A stretch of DNA of 9,301 nucleotides from Candidatus Atribacter hydrocarboniphilus (GTDB lineage Bacteria > Atribacterota > Atribacteria > Atribacterales > Atribacteraceae). Under the pieces are notes generated by a model, which worked only from the letters and a program-made list of their open reading frames with translations, ran no database searches and was not told the origin of the DNA. The translations under genes and the position numbers were made by a program. The stretch is taken from assembly GCA_003542295.1 (NCBI GenBank), contig DPKX01000006.1, forward strand, positions 1 to 9,301, read 5' to 3'. Shown in pieces: positions 1 through 7,822 of this stretch (position 1 is its first letter; each line of letters opens with the position of its first letter).

Positions 1-180
1 TTCGGCGGTTACTTCTTGGGTAAAACGATATTGAAGAAGCGTTCCACCACGAAAGTCCACTCCATAATTTATACCACGGATTAATCCAACCACAGTGAGT
101 ATGATAAAAATGATACAAATTACATAAGGTAATTTCCGATGATCAACAAAATTAAAATTTGGTTTTACTAATATTTCCAT
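1..180 (-). CDS. secF: Protein translocase subunit SecF, N-terminal 60 residues (cut by window edge)
   Basis: SecF pairs with SecD in the inner membrane and uses the proton-motive force to help complete preprotein export through SecYEG. Only the first 60 codons are inside the window; the frame is open through base 1. The protein begins MEILVKPNFNFVDHRKLPYV, has one hydrophobic membrane segment at about residues 18-34, and then the family signature YGVDFRGGT at residues 39-47, the SecF counterpart of the LGLDLKGG motif of SecD. The ATG at 178-180 is preceded by GGAGGG (188-193) with 7 bases of spacing, a strong ribosome binding site. It lies 18 bases after the secD stop, so it is the next gene of the same transcript. 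Identification is firm; the rest of the gene, including the other membrane segments, is not visible. Confidence 0.95.
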   Translation of the reverse strand, partial: MEILVKPNFNFVDHRKLPYVICIIFIILTVVGLIRGINYGVDFRGGTLLQYRFTQEVTAE

Positions 181-198
181 ATCGGGTCCCTCCACATC

Positions 199-1392
199 CT
201 ACGATTTAATTGTTGGCTTTGGTGCGAGATAATCAATCAGCACTCTTGTCACCCATATTCCGGTAAACATACTACAGATGATACCTAAGGTGAGAGTAAT
301 TCCAAACCCACGCACCGAACCCGATCCAATAAAGAACAACAACGCAGCGGCAATAATGGTGGTTATATTAGAGTCAAGAATGGTTCGGAATGCCTTATCA
401 AAACCAGCTTGAATTGCTGCTCTCCATGTTTTTCCAGCACGATATTCTTCTTTGATTCTTTCAAAAATTAAAACATTAGCATCAACCGCCATGGCGATGG
501 ATAAGATAAATCCTGCAATACCTGGCAAAGTAAGAGTCGCCTGTAAAACAGAAAGCAAAGCTAATGTAAACAGTGCGTAGCATACTAAAGCAATATCAGC
601 AAGAATTCCTAACCAACCGTAGTAGAGGAACATAAAAATAAATACAAATATACCGGCGATTATCGCTGATCTTAATCCACTGGTAATTGAGTCTTTCCCA
701 AGGGATGGACCAACCGAGCGTTCTTCAGCAACAACCACTTTAACTGGAAGGGCACCAGCTCGTAACAGTATAGCTAAATTCTGAGCTTCATCCAGAGTAA
801 ACTGACCAGTAATTTGAGCATCTCCTTGGAGGATAGGCTCCTGAACAACAGGATTAGATATCATATTGCCATCAAGATAAATGCCAATTGGTTTCCCAAC
901 ATTGGCGGTAGTAGCCTGACCAAATAGTTTTGCTCCCTCATCATTAAAAGAAATAGAAACAGTTGGCCTACCAAAACGATCATATTGAACCTGAGCATTT
1001 TTAAGTGTCGCACCGGTTAATAAGGTTTTTCCCGACTCATCTTTAAATTCCAATAAAGCAGTTTGCCCAATAATCTCCACTGCTCTTTGGGGATCGTCAA
1101 TTCCTGGAAGCTGGACTAAAACCCTTTTTTCACCCTGTCGGAGAATTAACGGCTCAGCTACTCCTAATTGGTCGATACGATTACGGACGATTTCAACCAC
1201 TCGTTTCACTGAATCTTCATCGAGAGGAGCTTCTGGAGAATCTACACATTCTAAAAGAATATGGGAACCTCCTTTTAAGTCCAATCCTAAACGAATTTTT
1301 TTCTCGACAGGAAATACTGCAATAATAGCCAAAACGACTAAAGCGATGGTAATGATTAATCTCCAGGGAAAATCTCTCCAATTCTTAGTCAA
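199..1392 (-). CDS. secD: Protein translocase subunit SecD
   Basis: SecD is the larger half of the SecDF proton-driven export motor. The 397-residue product is of the compact type, shorter than the roughly 600-residue SecD of E. coli. It has an N-terminal membrane helix at about residues 11-28, the conserved LGLDLKGG at 35-42, a periplasmic P1-type region to about 230 (including LGVAEP, LVQLPGI and LLRAGALP), and then five further membrane helices at about 240-390. The proton-path motif is present as MAVDANVLIFERIKEE (301-316), followed by GSVRGFGITLTLG (357-370). The start is a TTG (1390-1392), chosen because MTKNWRDFPWR leads directly into the first helix and the G-rich ribosome binding site lies at the right distance. 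An ATG five bases upstream is out of frame and hits a stop after one codon. It sits 36 bases after yajC and 18 before secF, the classic yajC-secD-secF order. Confidence 0.97.
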   Translation of the reverse strand: MTKNWRDFPWRLIITIALVVLAIIAVFPVEKKIRLGLDLKGGSHILLECVDSPEAPLDEDSVKRVVEIVRNRIDQLGVAEPLILRQGEKRVLVQLPGIDDPQRAVEIIGQTALLEFKDESGKTLLTGATLKNAQVQYDRFGRPTVSISFNDEGAKLFGQATTANVGKPIGIYLDGNMISNPVVQEPILQGDAQITGQFTLDEAQNLAILLRAGALPVKVVVAEERSVGPSLGKDSITSGLRSAIIAGIFVFIFMFLYYGWLGILADIALVCYALFTLALLSVLQATLTLPGIAGFILSIAMAVDANVLIFERIKEEYRAGKTWRAAIQAGFDKAFRTILDSNITTIIAAALLFFIGSGSVRGFGITLTLGIICSMFTGIWVTRVLIDYLAPKPTIKS

Positions 1393-1396
1393 AACA

Positions 1397-1409
1397 TCCT
1401 GCCCCCTTT
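1397..1409 (-). promoter_or_regulatory. Ribosome binding site of secD (TTG start)
   Basis: Read on the minus strand, the yajC-secD gap carries AAAGGGGG (1402-1409) followed by AGGA (1397-1400) ahead of the TTG at 1390-1392. The spacings are about 9 and 4 bases, so the first G-run is the better Shine-Dalgarno match. The same site is well or better placed for an out-of-frame ATG at 1395-1397 that reads ATG-TTT-TGA. Confidence 0.6.
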
Positions 1410-1428
1410 ACCCAATTTCTTTTCCTCT

Positions 1429-1779
1429 TTATTTTTTGGCCGAAACCGCTGATTTGACAAAACGGATATTGACTCCCTTGGAAACTTCGATGGTGATTTC
1501 ATCGTCAGACACTTGGACAACGGTACCATGTATCCCTCCTATGGTAACCACATGATCACACTTCTGTATACTACTGATCAAATCCCTCTGGGCTTTTTGT
1601 TTTTGTTGTTGTGGTCGAATGAGCAAAAAGTAAAATATGACAATGATGAAAATGAGTGGAAGCAGTTGCGTAAACATGCTACCGGCTGGCGGGGTTGCCG
1701 GCGCTGCACCACCGGTTGCTGCACCACCAGTCGCTGCATAAGCTATTGATGTAAAGAAATTCATTTTCATATCACTCAT
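1429..1779 (-). CDS. yajC: Preprotein translocase accessory subunit YajC
   Basis: YajC is a small single-span membrane protein that associates with SecDF and the Sec holotranslocon; it is not essential in E. coli. The 116-residue frame has an Ala/Gly/Pro-rich N-terminus (residues 15-33, with ATGGA repeated in tandem), one membrane helix at about 39-54, the hallmark RPQQQK immediately after it (55-60), and a C-terminal soluble domain with GGIHGTVVQV (81-90). The start is uncertain. The first ATG (1777-1779) has no visible Shine-Dalgarno sequence. The sixth codon is also ATG (1762-1764) and gives MNFFTSIAYAATGG, which lines up with the E. coli YajC start MSFFISDAVAATG as I remember it. The latter would make a 111-residue protein, with a weak GAGTG about 8 bases upstream. 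The first ATG is only 16 bases after the tgt stop, so coupling to tgt translation is plausible. Confidence 0.93.
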   Translation of the reverse strand: MSDMKMNFFTSIAYAATGGAATGGAAPATPPAGSMFTQLLPLIFIIVIFYFLLIRPQQQKQKAQRDLISSIQKCDHVVTIGGIHGTVVQVSDDEITIEVSKGVNIRFVKSAVSAKK

Positions 1780-1795
1780 TTTAAAAAATTTTGTT

Positions 1796-2976
<1,181 letters not shown>

Positions 2977-2999
2977 AACAGACTTTTTTTATTATACTT

Positions 3000-4028
3000 T
3001 TAGAAAATAAAGGTTGCATCTCCAAAACTAAAAAAACGATAACGATTTTCAATGGCTTCTTGATAAGCGGTTTTCATCAGTTCTGTTCCAGCAAAAGCAC
3101 AAACCAGCATAAACAGGGTGGAACGTGGAATATGAAAATTAGTTATCATGGCATCAATTATTTGAAATTGAAATCCTGGATAAATAAAAATATCAGTTTC
3201 TCCATTTTGTTCAACTATTCTTCCATGCTGATGATAAACTGATTCAAGAACACGAACGACCGTTGTACCAACTGCGATCACTCGACCTCCATTATTTTTG
3301 GTCTCTCTAATCATCTCTGCCGTCATTCGGTCCAGCTGGTACCACTCGCTGTGCATTTGATGTTCCTCAATAGTTGGAGTCTTCACTGGAAAAAAAGTTC
3401 CCAAGCCAACATGAAGAGTTATCGAAGCAAATTGAATACCCTGGTTTTTCAGTTGATAAATTAGCGACTGAGTAAAATGCAGTCCAGCAGTCGGAGCCGC
3501 CACCGAGCCTTTCCGTTGTGCGTAAATAGTTTGGTATTCTTCTAACTTTATGTTTGGCGTTTTAATATAAGGTGGTGTCGGTGTGGTTCCATAATTAAAA
3601 AATATTTCATCTTCTTTTTCGGGTGGGAAAGATGGCTGTAGAAGCCACCAGTCTTTTTCTTTTTCTACCACCTGCCAGAATATTTCTGGATGTCCTTGAA
3701 GAGAGAGAATAGTTCCTTTCCTTACCCGCTTGGAATGATTGAGCATACAAGCCCAGAGTTCTTGGTGTCGATGCAAAAAAAGGAGTTCGATTTTCCCACC
3801 GCTTGGATTTTTTTGAGTAAAAAATCGGGCTGGAATTACCCGAGAATCATTGATGACCACAAGGTCTTTCGGTTTCAAATAATGGCCTATATCGAAAAAT
3901 CTGCGGTGTTCAATATTTTGAGATTGACGATTGATAACCATCAATCGGCATTGATCTCGCGGATCGACCGGTTGCTGGGCAATGAGTTCAGTAGGTAGAT
4001 AAAAATTAAATTGATCGGTTAAAATCAT
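3000..4028 (-). CDS. queA: S-adenosylmethionine:tRNA ribosyltransferase-isomerase QueA
   Basis: QueA transfers and isomerises the ribosyl part of S-adenosylmethionine onto preQ1 in tRNA, forming epoxyqueuosine; its substrate is the product of Tgt and its product the substrate of QueH. The 342-residue protein is full length. It starts with the usual FNFYLPTELIAQQPVDPRD (7-25) and shows VINDSRVIPARFF (58-70), GGKIELLFL (77-85), YQTIYAQRKGSVAAPTAGLHF (165-185), LHVGLGTFFPV (205-215), HSEWYQL (226-232), VIAVGTTVVRVLES (250-263), and TNFHIPRSTLFMLVCAFAG (296-314). The ATG start (4026-4028) overlaps the stop of the SpoIID-like gene by four bases (ATGA), and the upstream Shine-Dalgarno sequence is weak (AAGG about 11 bases away). 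Its translation therefore probably depends on the upstream gene. It is cytosolic. Confidence 0.98.
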   Translation of the reverse strand: MILTDQFNFYLPTELIAQQPVDPRDQCRLMVINRQSQNIEHRRFFDIGHYLKPKDLVVINDSRVIPARFFTQKNPSGGKIELLFLHRHQELWACMLNHSKRVRKGTILSLQGHPEIFWQVVEKEKDWWLLQPSFPPEKEDEIFFNYGTTPTPPYIKTPNIKLEEYQTIYAQRKGSVAAPTAGLHFTQSLIYQLKNQGIQFASITLHVGLGTFFPVKTPTIEEHQMHSEWYQLDRMTAEMIRETKNNGGRVIAVGTTVVRVLESVYHQHGRIVEQNGETDIFIYPGFQFQIIDAMITNFHIPRSTLFMLVCAFAGTELMKTAYQEAIENRYRFFSFGDATFIF

Positions 4029-5461
4029 TTAAAACGAGCCTTTTTTATTTCACAACCAGGAAAATAATGAAACAATATTTCCTGGTAGGAATAACCTTGC
4101 ATAGCCATTCCCCTTGCTCCCCACTGGGAGAGGCCAACCCCATGTCCATAACCTTTCCCCCTTAATAAGTAAACAGTATTGGTACGATAGGTGGTATTAG
4201 GATTAGTATGGATTTCATGAACTTCTTTTTCTTTTAACTCTTCCTTAGAGTTAGGAGGAGAAGGTTGGTTGGTTTGTCCTGAATTTGATTTCTGTCTCTC
4301 TTGTTCTCGAAGACTTAAGAAAGTTAAGATATCGTCCAGGTTCCAATCTTTATCTAACATTTCCCGATAGCCCGGATCTTCATCGTCACGGTATGAATTA
4401 TCTGAAATAAGAGGCGAAGGTAATGGAGTCACTTTGGGTTTTGGTGTCGGTCTGGGTTGAAAAATTGTTTCGGCTATAGGAGCAAATTCAAAAAAAGTAC
4501 TGGGTAGCCGGTCGTAACCAAGGGCTTCGCGAACTTTACTGGCTGGAATCCGATATTTCTTCAGGGTAGTTTGAATTAAAAATTCATTCACCCGTTGCTT
4601 CCCGGAGTTTGGCTGTACTTGAACATCAATAATCGAACCCTGAATGAATCCGGCTCTTTGTAAAGATCGAGTCAATTCCTCCGAACTGATTTCCAACTGC
4701 CACTGGGCGTGAGGAGAGTCGCCTTCCCAGGGAGATTCAACACTCACCAAGTAAGGGACACTTCTTCCCCAAACATTTAGTGCTGAATCAGTATATCCGC
4801 CACTCTCAGAGTGGAAACAAACTCCTGCTGGTTGACCTTGGTAAAAAAGGATCAAACCTTTTATAGTATCTATTAGTTTATTGGTAATAGGATCTTCAGC
4901 GCCTACTCCTCCATAAACCTGGCAATGTGACGAAGCACAAAAATCATAACCTTGATCACGGTGACGCGCTAAGTTTTTTACAGCATAGGTACGAGCCGTG
5001 ACAATTTGAGCTTTAACAGCTTCTTCGGGCCAATGAGGATTTATTTCCATCTTAATCGTTCCTCGAATATAATCGTCTAAATAAAGATGATTAATGACAA
5101 TCAGTTTTCCGGTCACATTTTTTAGAGTCAAAGAACCTCTATAAGGACGACTGTTCACCAAGATAAAACCTTTACCCTGGGTTGTAACTCGAAAAACCGA
5201 GGATACCAGTTGCTTCTCTTCCCAAATCACTTTGTTCTTGCTGGCACCAAAAGACAATTGTTCCTGGGCTGATATCGAATAATTTTTTTTATCAATTATA
5301 ACTTTCAATCCAGCAGTAGAAGAAAGCATAACCTCGGATCTTCCATTGATAATACAAACTGTCACAACCGGTTCATTTTGGGCACGAACAGCTTCACTAG
5401 TAAAGAAAAATAAAAGAAATAAAAACATCAAGGGAATAATTATTTTCTTTTTATTCATCAT
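4025..5461 (-). CDS. SpoIID/LytB-domain secreted protein, probable peptidoglycan lytic transglycosylase
   Basis: Members of this family cleave peptidoglycan glycan strands; SpoIID itself acts on denuded glycan during spore engulfment, but homologues occur in non-sporing bacteria. The 478-residue product starts with a signal peptide (MMNKKK, a hydrophobic stretch at 7-22, likely cleavage after AVRA at 24-27) and has no lipobox. The catalytic core runs from about 125 to 325: YIRGTIKMEINPHWP with Glu139 as the likely catalytic acid, AVKAQIVTARTYA (148-160), the CASSHCQVYGG metal-site region (Cys175, His179, Cys180), HSESGGYT (217-224), and VREALGYDRLPSTFF (310-324). The C-terminal motif GKGYGHGVGLSQWGARGMA follows only at 435-453. 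Between them lies a proline-rich, charged insert of about 100 residues, which explains the large size. Two ATGs stand in tandem; the first has GAGG 9 bases upstream, inside the end of the DUF2905 gene. The physiological role is unknown. Confidence 0.9.
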   Translation of the reverse strand: MMNKKKIIIPLMFLFLLFFFTSEAVRAQNEPVVTVCIINGRSEVMLSSTAGLKVIIDKKNYSISAQEQLSFGASKNKVIWEEKQLVSSVFRVTTQGKGFILVNSRPYRGSLTLKNVTGKLIVINHLYLDDYIRGTIKMEINPHWPEEAVKAQIVTARTYAVKNLARHRDQGYDFCASSHCQVYGGVGAEDPITNKLIDTIKGLILFYQGQPAGVCFHSESGGYTDSALNVWGRSVPYLVSVESPWEGDSPHAQWQLEISSEELTRSLQRAGFIQGSIIDVQVQPNSGKQRVNEFLIQTTLKKYRIPASKVREALGYDRLPSTFFEFAPIAETIFQPRPTPKPKVTPLPSPLISDNSYRDDEDPGYREMLDKDWNLDDILTFLSLREQERQKSNSGQTNQPSPPNSKEELKEKEVHEIHTNPNTTYRTNTVYLLRGKGYGHGVGLSQWGARGMAMQGYSYQEILFHYFPGCEIKKARFK

Positions 5462-5464
5462 GTC

Positions 5465-5692
5465 TTACCGCCTCAAGATTGAGAATATAATTGTTAATAT
5501 TATGCTGACGATTATGCAAGTCACCCAGGGAAAATAAAAGGTAATATTTCCCTTTTTCACAATGATGTCACCTGGAAGTCTTCCTAAGCGCTGAAGAAAT
5601 GGTAATTTTGGCAGAAACATCATCACCAAACCGATTACAATCAATATAACTCCAATAATTATAATGGTTTTTGCCCAAATAGATATTTCCAT
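5465..5692 (-). CDS. DUF2905 family small membrane protein
   Basis: This is a 75-residue protein with two membrane helices, at about residues 6-28 and 51-73, joined by a short loop. The loop carries the family signature RLGRLPGDIIVKKGN, followed by ITFYFPWVTCIIVS. Its function is not known. The frame is open upstream and could start at an ATG giving 90 residues (5735-5737). I prefer MEISIWAK (5690-5692): DUF2905 proteins usually begin just before the first helix, and AAGGAG (5706-5711) lies upstream of this ATG, whereas the extra 15 residues do not look like the family. With this start the gene overlaps the end of queH by 34 bases, and its stop is three bases before the SpoIID-like start. DUF2905 genes often sit beside ruvB, queA or spoIID-like genes, so the context is typical, but no partner can be named. 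Confidence 0.87.
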   Translation of the reverse strand: MEISIWAKTIIIIGVILIVIGLVMMFLPKLPFLQRLGRLPGDIIVKKGNITFYFPWVTCIIVSIILTIIFSILRR

Positions 5693-6228
5693 AAACGCTT
5701 TTTGTCTCCTTCCCACAAGCTGAAAAGACAACCACAATACTTTTGTCGATAAAGGTTTAGTTCGATCGAACGATCTCTGCTATTTCGATATAAGGGTTGG
5801 AAGTTCCTTTTTAAAAAAATCATATCTACATTATTCGCTATTTGTTCACCGATTAGAAAAATATTTTCCTGATTCTGATAAGGGCTGATAGTTAGAGTAG
5901 TTGTAAAATGTTGAAAGGAATTCTTTTTTCCCCATTCTGCCACCTTTTTTAATCGTAACCGGTAGCAACCACTACAGCGATTGGTTTCTGAGATAATTGA
6001 TTGAAAATAATCTGCAGGTTGGTAAGGAAAGGGGGTTATACCCTTCTGACCGGTAATTTCCATATATCGGTAAAAATTCTCTTCTCTTCGGCAATATTCA
6101 TCATAAGGGTGAATGTTAGGATTATAAAAAAGAAAGGTGACCTCCCACCCTTCTTTTTCAAGCTCTTCATAAACTCCCGCTGCACAAGGTCCGCAACAAG
6201 TATGAAGAAGAAGTTGCGGTTTGCTCAT
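5659..6228 (-). CDS. queH: Epoxyqueuosine reductase QueH
   Basis: QueH reduces epoxyqueuosine in tRNA to queuosine, the last step of the pathway, and is the iron-sulfur enzyme that replaces cobalamin-dependent QueG in many bacteria. The 189-residue product matches the family throughout. Visible motifs are LLLHTCCGPCAAG with Cys11, Cys12 and Cys15; FYNPNIHPYDEYCRR (34-48); RCSGCYRLRL with Cys85 and Cys88; FTTTLTISPYQN (108-119); and LYRQKYCGCLFS with Cys165 and Cys167. These cysteines are those expected to hold the 4Fe-4S cluster and the second metal site. The ATG (6226-6228) overlaps the ruvB stop by four bases (ATGA), with AAAGGG about 11 bases upstream. The 3' end extends into the DUF2905 gene. 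Its position upstream of queA and tgt puts three consecutive queuosine steps on one transcript. Confidence 0.96.
   Translation of the reverse strand: MSKPQLLLHTCCGPCAAGVYEELEKEGWEVTFLFYNPNIHPYDEYCRREENFYRYMEITGQKGITPFPYQPADYFQSIISETNRCSGCYRLRLKKVAEWGKKNSFQHFTTTLTISPYQNQENIFLIGEQIANNVDMIFLKRNFQPLYRNSRDRSIELNLYRQKYCGCLFSLWEGDKKRLWKYLFGQKPL
5706..5711 (-). promoter_or_regulatory. Ribosome binding site of the DUF2905 gene, inside queH
   Basis: The minus strand reads AAGGAG here, a full Shine-Dalgarno core, with 13 bases to the ATG at 5690-5692. It is embedded in the last codons of queH (near Trp-Glu-Gly-Asp-Lys). It supports the shorter 75-residue DUF2905 start over the upstream ATG at 5735-5737. 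Confidence 0.55.
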
Positions 6229-7229
6229 ATTAACTTTTTCCCTTTAATATATTGATGGCCTTGAGGAGTGATCATCCTTCCTCGAGGAGTACGAATTAGT
6301 AAGCCAACTTTAATTAAAAAAGGCTCATAGACTTCTTCGACTGTGGCAGTATCTTCGCCTAACATCGTTGCTAAGTTGTTGATTCCCACTGGTCCTCCAT
6401 GATAGTGATCCATTAAAATCTTCAATAAATTTCGATCCATGCGGTTAAGACCCATATCGTCAATTTCAAGACATTCTAAGGCATCTCTCACTAATTGTTT
6501 ATCAATCGACGATTTTCCGTAGTATTGGGCAAAATCTCTAACTCTTTTTAAAATTCGATTGGCTATACGAGGTGTCCCGCGAGACCTTCTAGCTACCTCA
6601 TCTGAAGCATCTTGGTTAATCGGAATATTCATAACCGATGCTGAGCGAAGAACAATAGCCGATAAATCATCTTGATTATAGAAATCGAGTTTTTCAATGA
6701 TACCAAATCGATTTCGTAAGGGTGCACTCAAAAGACTGATGCGGGTCGTTGCTCCAATGAGAGTGAATGGAGGTAAATTTATTCTTACACTTCTTGCACC
6801 TGGCCCTTTTCCAATTAAAATATCCAGAGCAAAATCTTCCATGGCACCATATAGAATTTCCTCACACACTCTGGGGAGCCGATGGACCTCATCGATAAAT
6901 AAAATATCCCGATCTGATATTGTGGTCAGAATTGATGCAACGTCTCCTGAACGGGTTAAGCTGGGACCAGATAAATAGCGAATTGCGGCATTCATTTCGT
7001 TGGCAATAATTGATGCTAAAGTCGTTTTTCCTAAACCTGGAGGCCCATAAAGAATAACATGGTCTAAAGACTCATCTCGAGCTAATGAAGCTTGAATAAA
7101 AACGTTGAGATTCGCCCTTACTTTATCCTGACCGATAAACTCACCCAGTCTTTTGGGTCGTAAAGATGTATCATCATCGGTATCCTTTAAAAAAGGGATG
7201 AAATCATTTGGTTTTGGAGCATCGTTCAT
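6225..7229 (-). CDS. ruvB: Holliday junction branch migration helicase RuvB
   Basis: RuvB is the hexameric AAA+ motor that RuvA loads onto Holliday junctions to drive branch migration. The 334-residue product has the normal length and all expected parts: LRPKRLGEFIGQDKVR (23-38), Walker A GPPGLGKTT (62-70), Walker B LFIDEVHRLPR (110-120), LIGATTR (sensor 1, 157-163), LRNRFG with the arginine-finger region (171-176), and SRGTPRIANRILKRVRD (sensor 2, 216-232). It ends in the winged-helix DNA-binding domain (about 258-330, with YEPFLIKVGLLIRTPRGR). The stretch that usually reads PGDLAAILT is SGDVASILT here, a mild divergence. The ATG (7227-7229) overlaps the ruvA stop by four bases and has AGGTGG about 7 bases upstream. 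The order ruvC-ruvA-ruvB is the common operon form. It is cytosolic. Confidence 0.98.
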   Translation of the reverse strand: MNDAPKPNDFIPFLKDTDDDTSLRPKRLGEFIGQDKVRANLNVFIQASLARDESLDHVILYGPPGLGKTTLASIIANEMNAAIRYLSGPSLTRSGDVASILTTISDRDILFIDEVHRLPRVCEEILYGAMEDFALDILIGKGPGARSVRINLPPFTLIGATTRISLLSAPLRNRFGIIEKLDFYNQDDLSAIVLRSASVMNIPINQDASDEVARRSRGTPRIANRILKRVRDFAQYYGKSSIDKQLVRDALECLEIDDMGLNRMDRNLLKILMDHYHGGPVGINNLATMLGEDTATVEEVYEPFLIKVGLLIRTPRGRMITPQGHQYIKGKKLI

Positions 7230-7822
7230 TTCAAACCACCTATTTTACCCAATGCCTTTTTCAAAAGAATTTCAGTATCGTCAAATGTAGTTTGGTCCTC
7301 TTGCCAAAGAATATTTAAAACACCTTCAATTTCACCTGCAGAATACCCCAAACCAGCCAGAGCTGTTTTAACCTCTTTCCAGGTTTTTGTTATCTTCGGT
7401 GTAGAAGACGCAATAAAGTCAACCTTACCTAAACGAGGCTTTAATTCCAAGAGAAGTCTTTTAACCGTTTTTGAAGAAAGATTAATTCGAGAAGAGAGAT
7501 AATCAACATTTTCAGCTATAATAAGGTCAGTAAATTCTTTCCAGTGAATTCGGGAAAGAATTTTAAGAGCAGTTTTATGTCCAATACCCTTAACCCCACA
7601 AATTAAATCGAAGGTTTCTCTTTCTTTAAGATCTTCAAATCCGTAGTAAAAAAACTCACCGTCTTCACGAAAATAAAAACGTATATAGAGTTTTTTTTGT
7701 TCTCCAATTTTTCCCGAAGAAACAAAGGGGGTCACTTTAATCCGAAAGCCATACCAATCGGTTTCAAGAATCCATTCATCATTTTCAATTACTGCAATCG
7801 TTCCTCGAATTGAATCAAACAT
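7226..7822 (-). CDS. ruvA: Holliday junction DNA-binding protein RuvA
   Basis: RuvA binds four-way junctions as a tetramer and recruits RuvB. With the preferred start the product is 198 residues: an N-terminal OB-type domain (MFDSIRGTIAV onward), acidic-pin residues in REDGEFFYYGF (Glu53, Asp54), and the first helix-hairpin-helix GVKGIGHKTALKILS (76-90). A second helix-hairpin-helix region, NLSSKTVKRLLLELK (114-128), lacks the usual Gly-x-Gly turn. A short linker and the RuvB-binding domain III (ALAGLGYSAGEIEGVL, 154-169) follow. The frame also has an upstream ATG at 7850-7852 that would add ten residues, but RuvA proteins normally start directly before the 'I-x-G-T' strand, so ATG 7820-7822 is chosen. 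Neither start has a strong Shine-Dalgarno sequence. The chosen one overlaps the ruvC end by eight bases, consistent with coupled translation. Confidence 0.93.
   Translation of the reverse strand: MFDSIRGTIAVIENDEWILETDWYGFRIKVTPFVSSGKIGEQKKLYIRFYFREDGEFFYYGFEDLKERETFDLICGVKGIGHKTALKILSRIHWKEFTDLIIAENVDYLSSRINLSSKTVKRLLLELKPRLGKVDFIASSTPKITKTWKEVKTALAGLGYSAGEIEGVLNILWQEDQTTFDDTEILLKKALGKIGGLK

Noticed and set aside
1682..1738. Short GC-rich repeat within yajC as a possible mobile or regulatory repeat
   Set aside because: It simply encodes the tandem ATGGA and neighbouring Ala/Gly/Pro residues of the YajC N-terminus, a type of segment also seen in Gram-negative YajC.
4025..5461. SpoIID homologue taken as evidence that the host forms endospores
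   Set aside because: SpoIID/LytB-domain proteins occur in many bacteria that do not sporulate, and no other sporulation gene is in the window.
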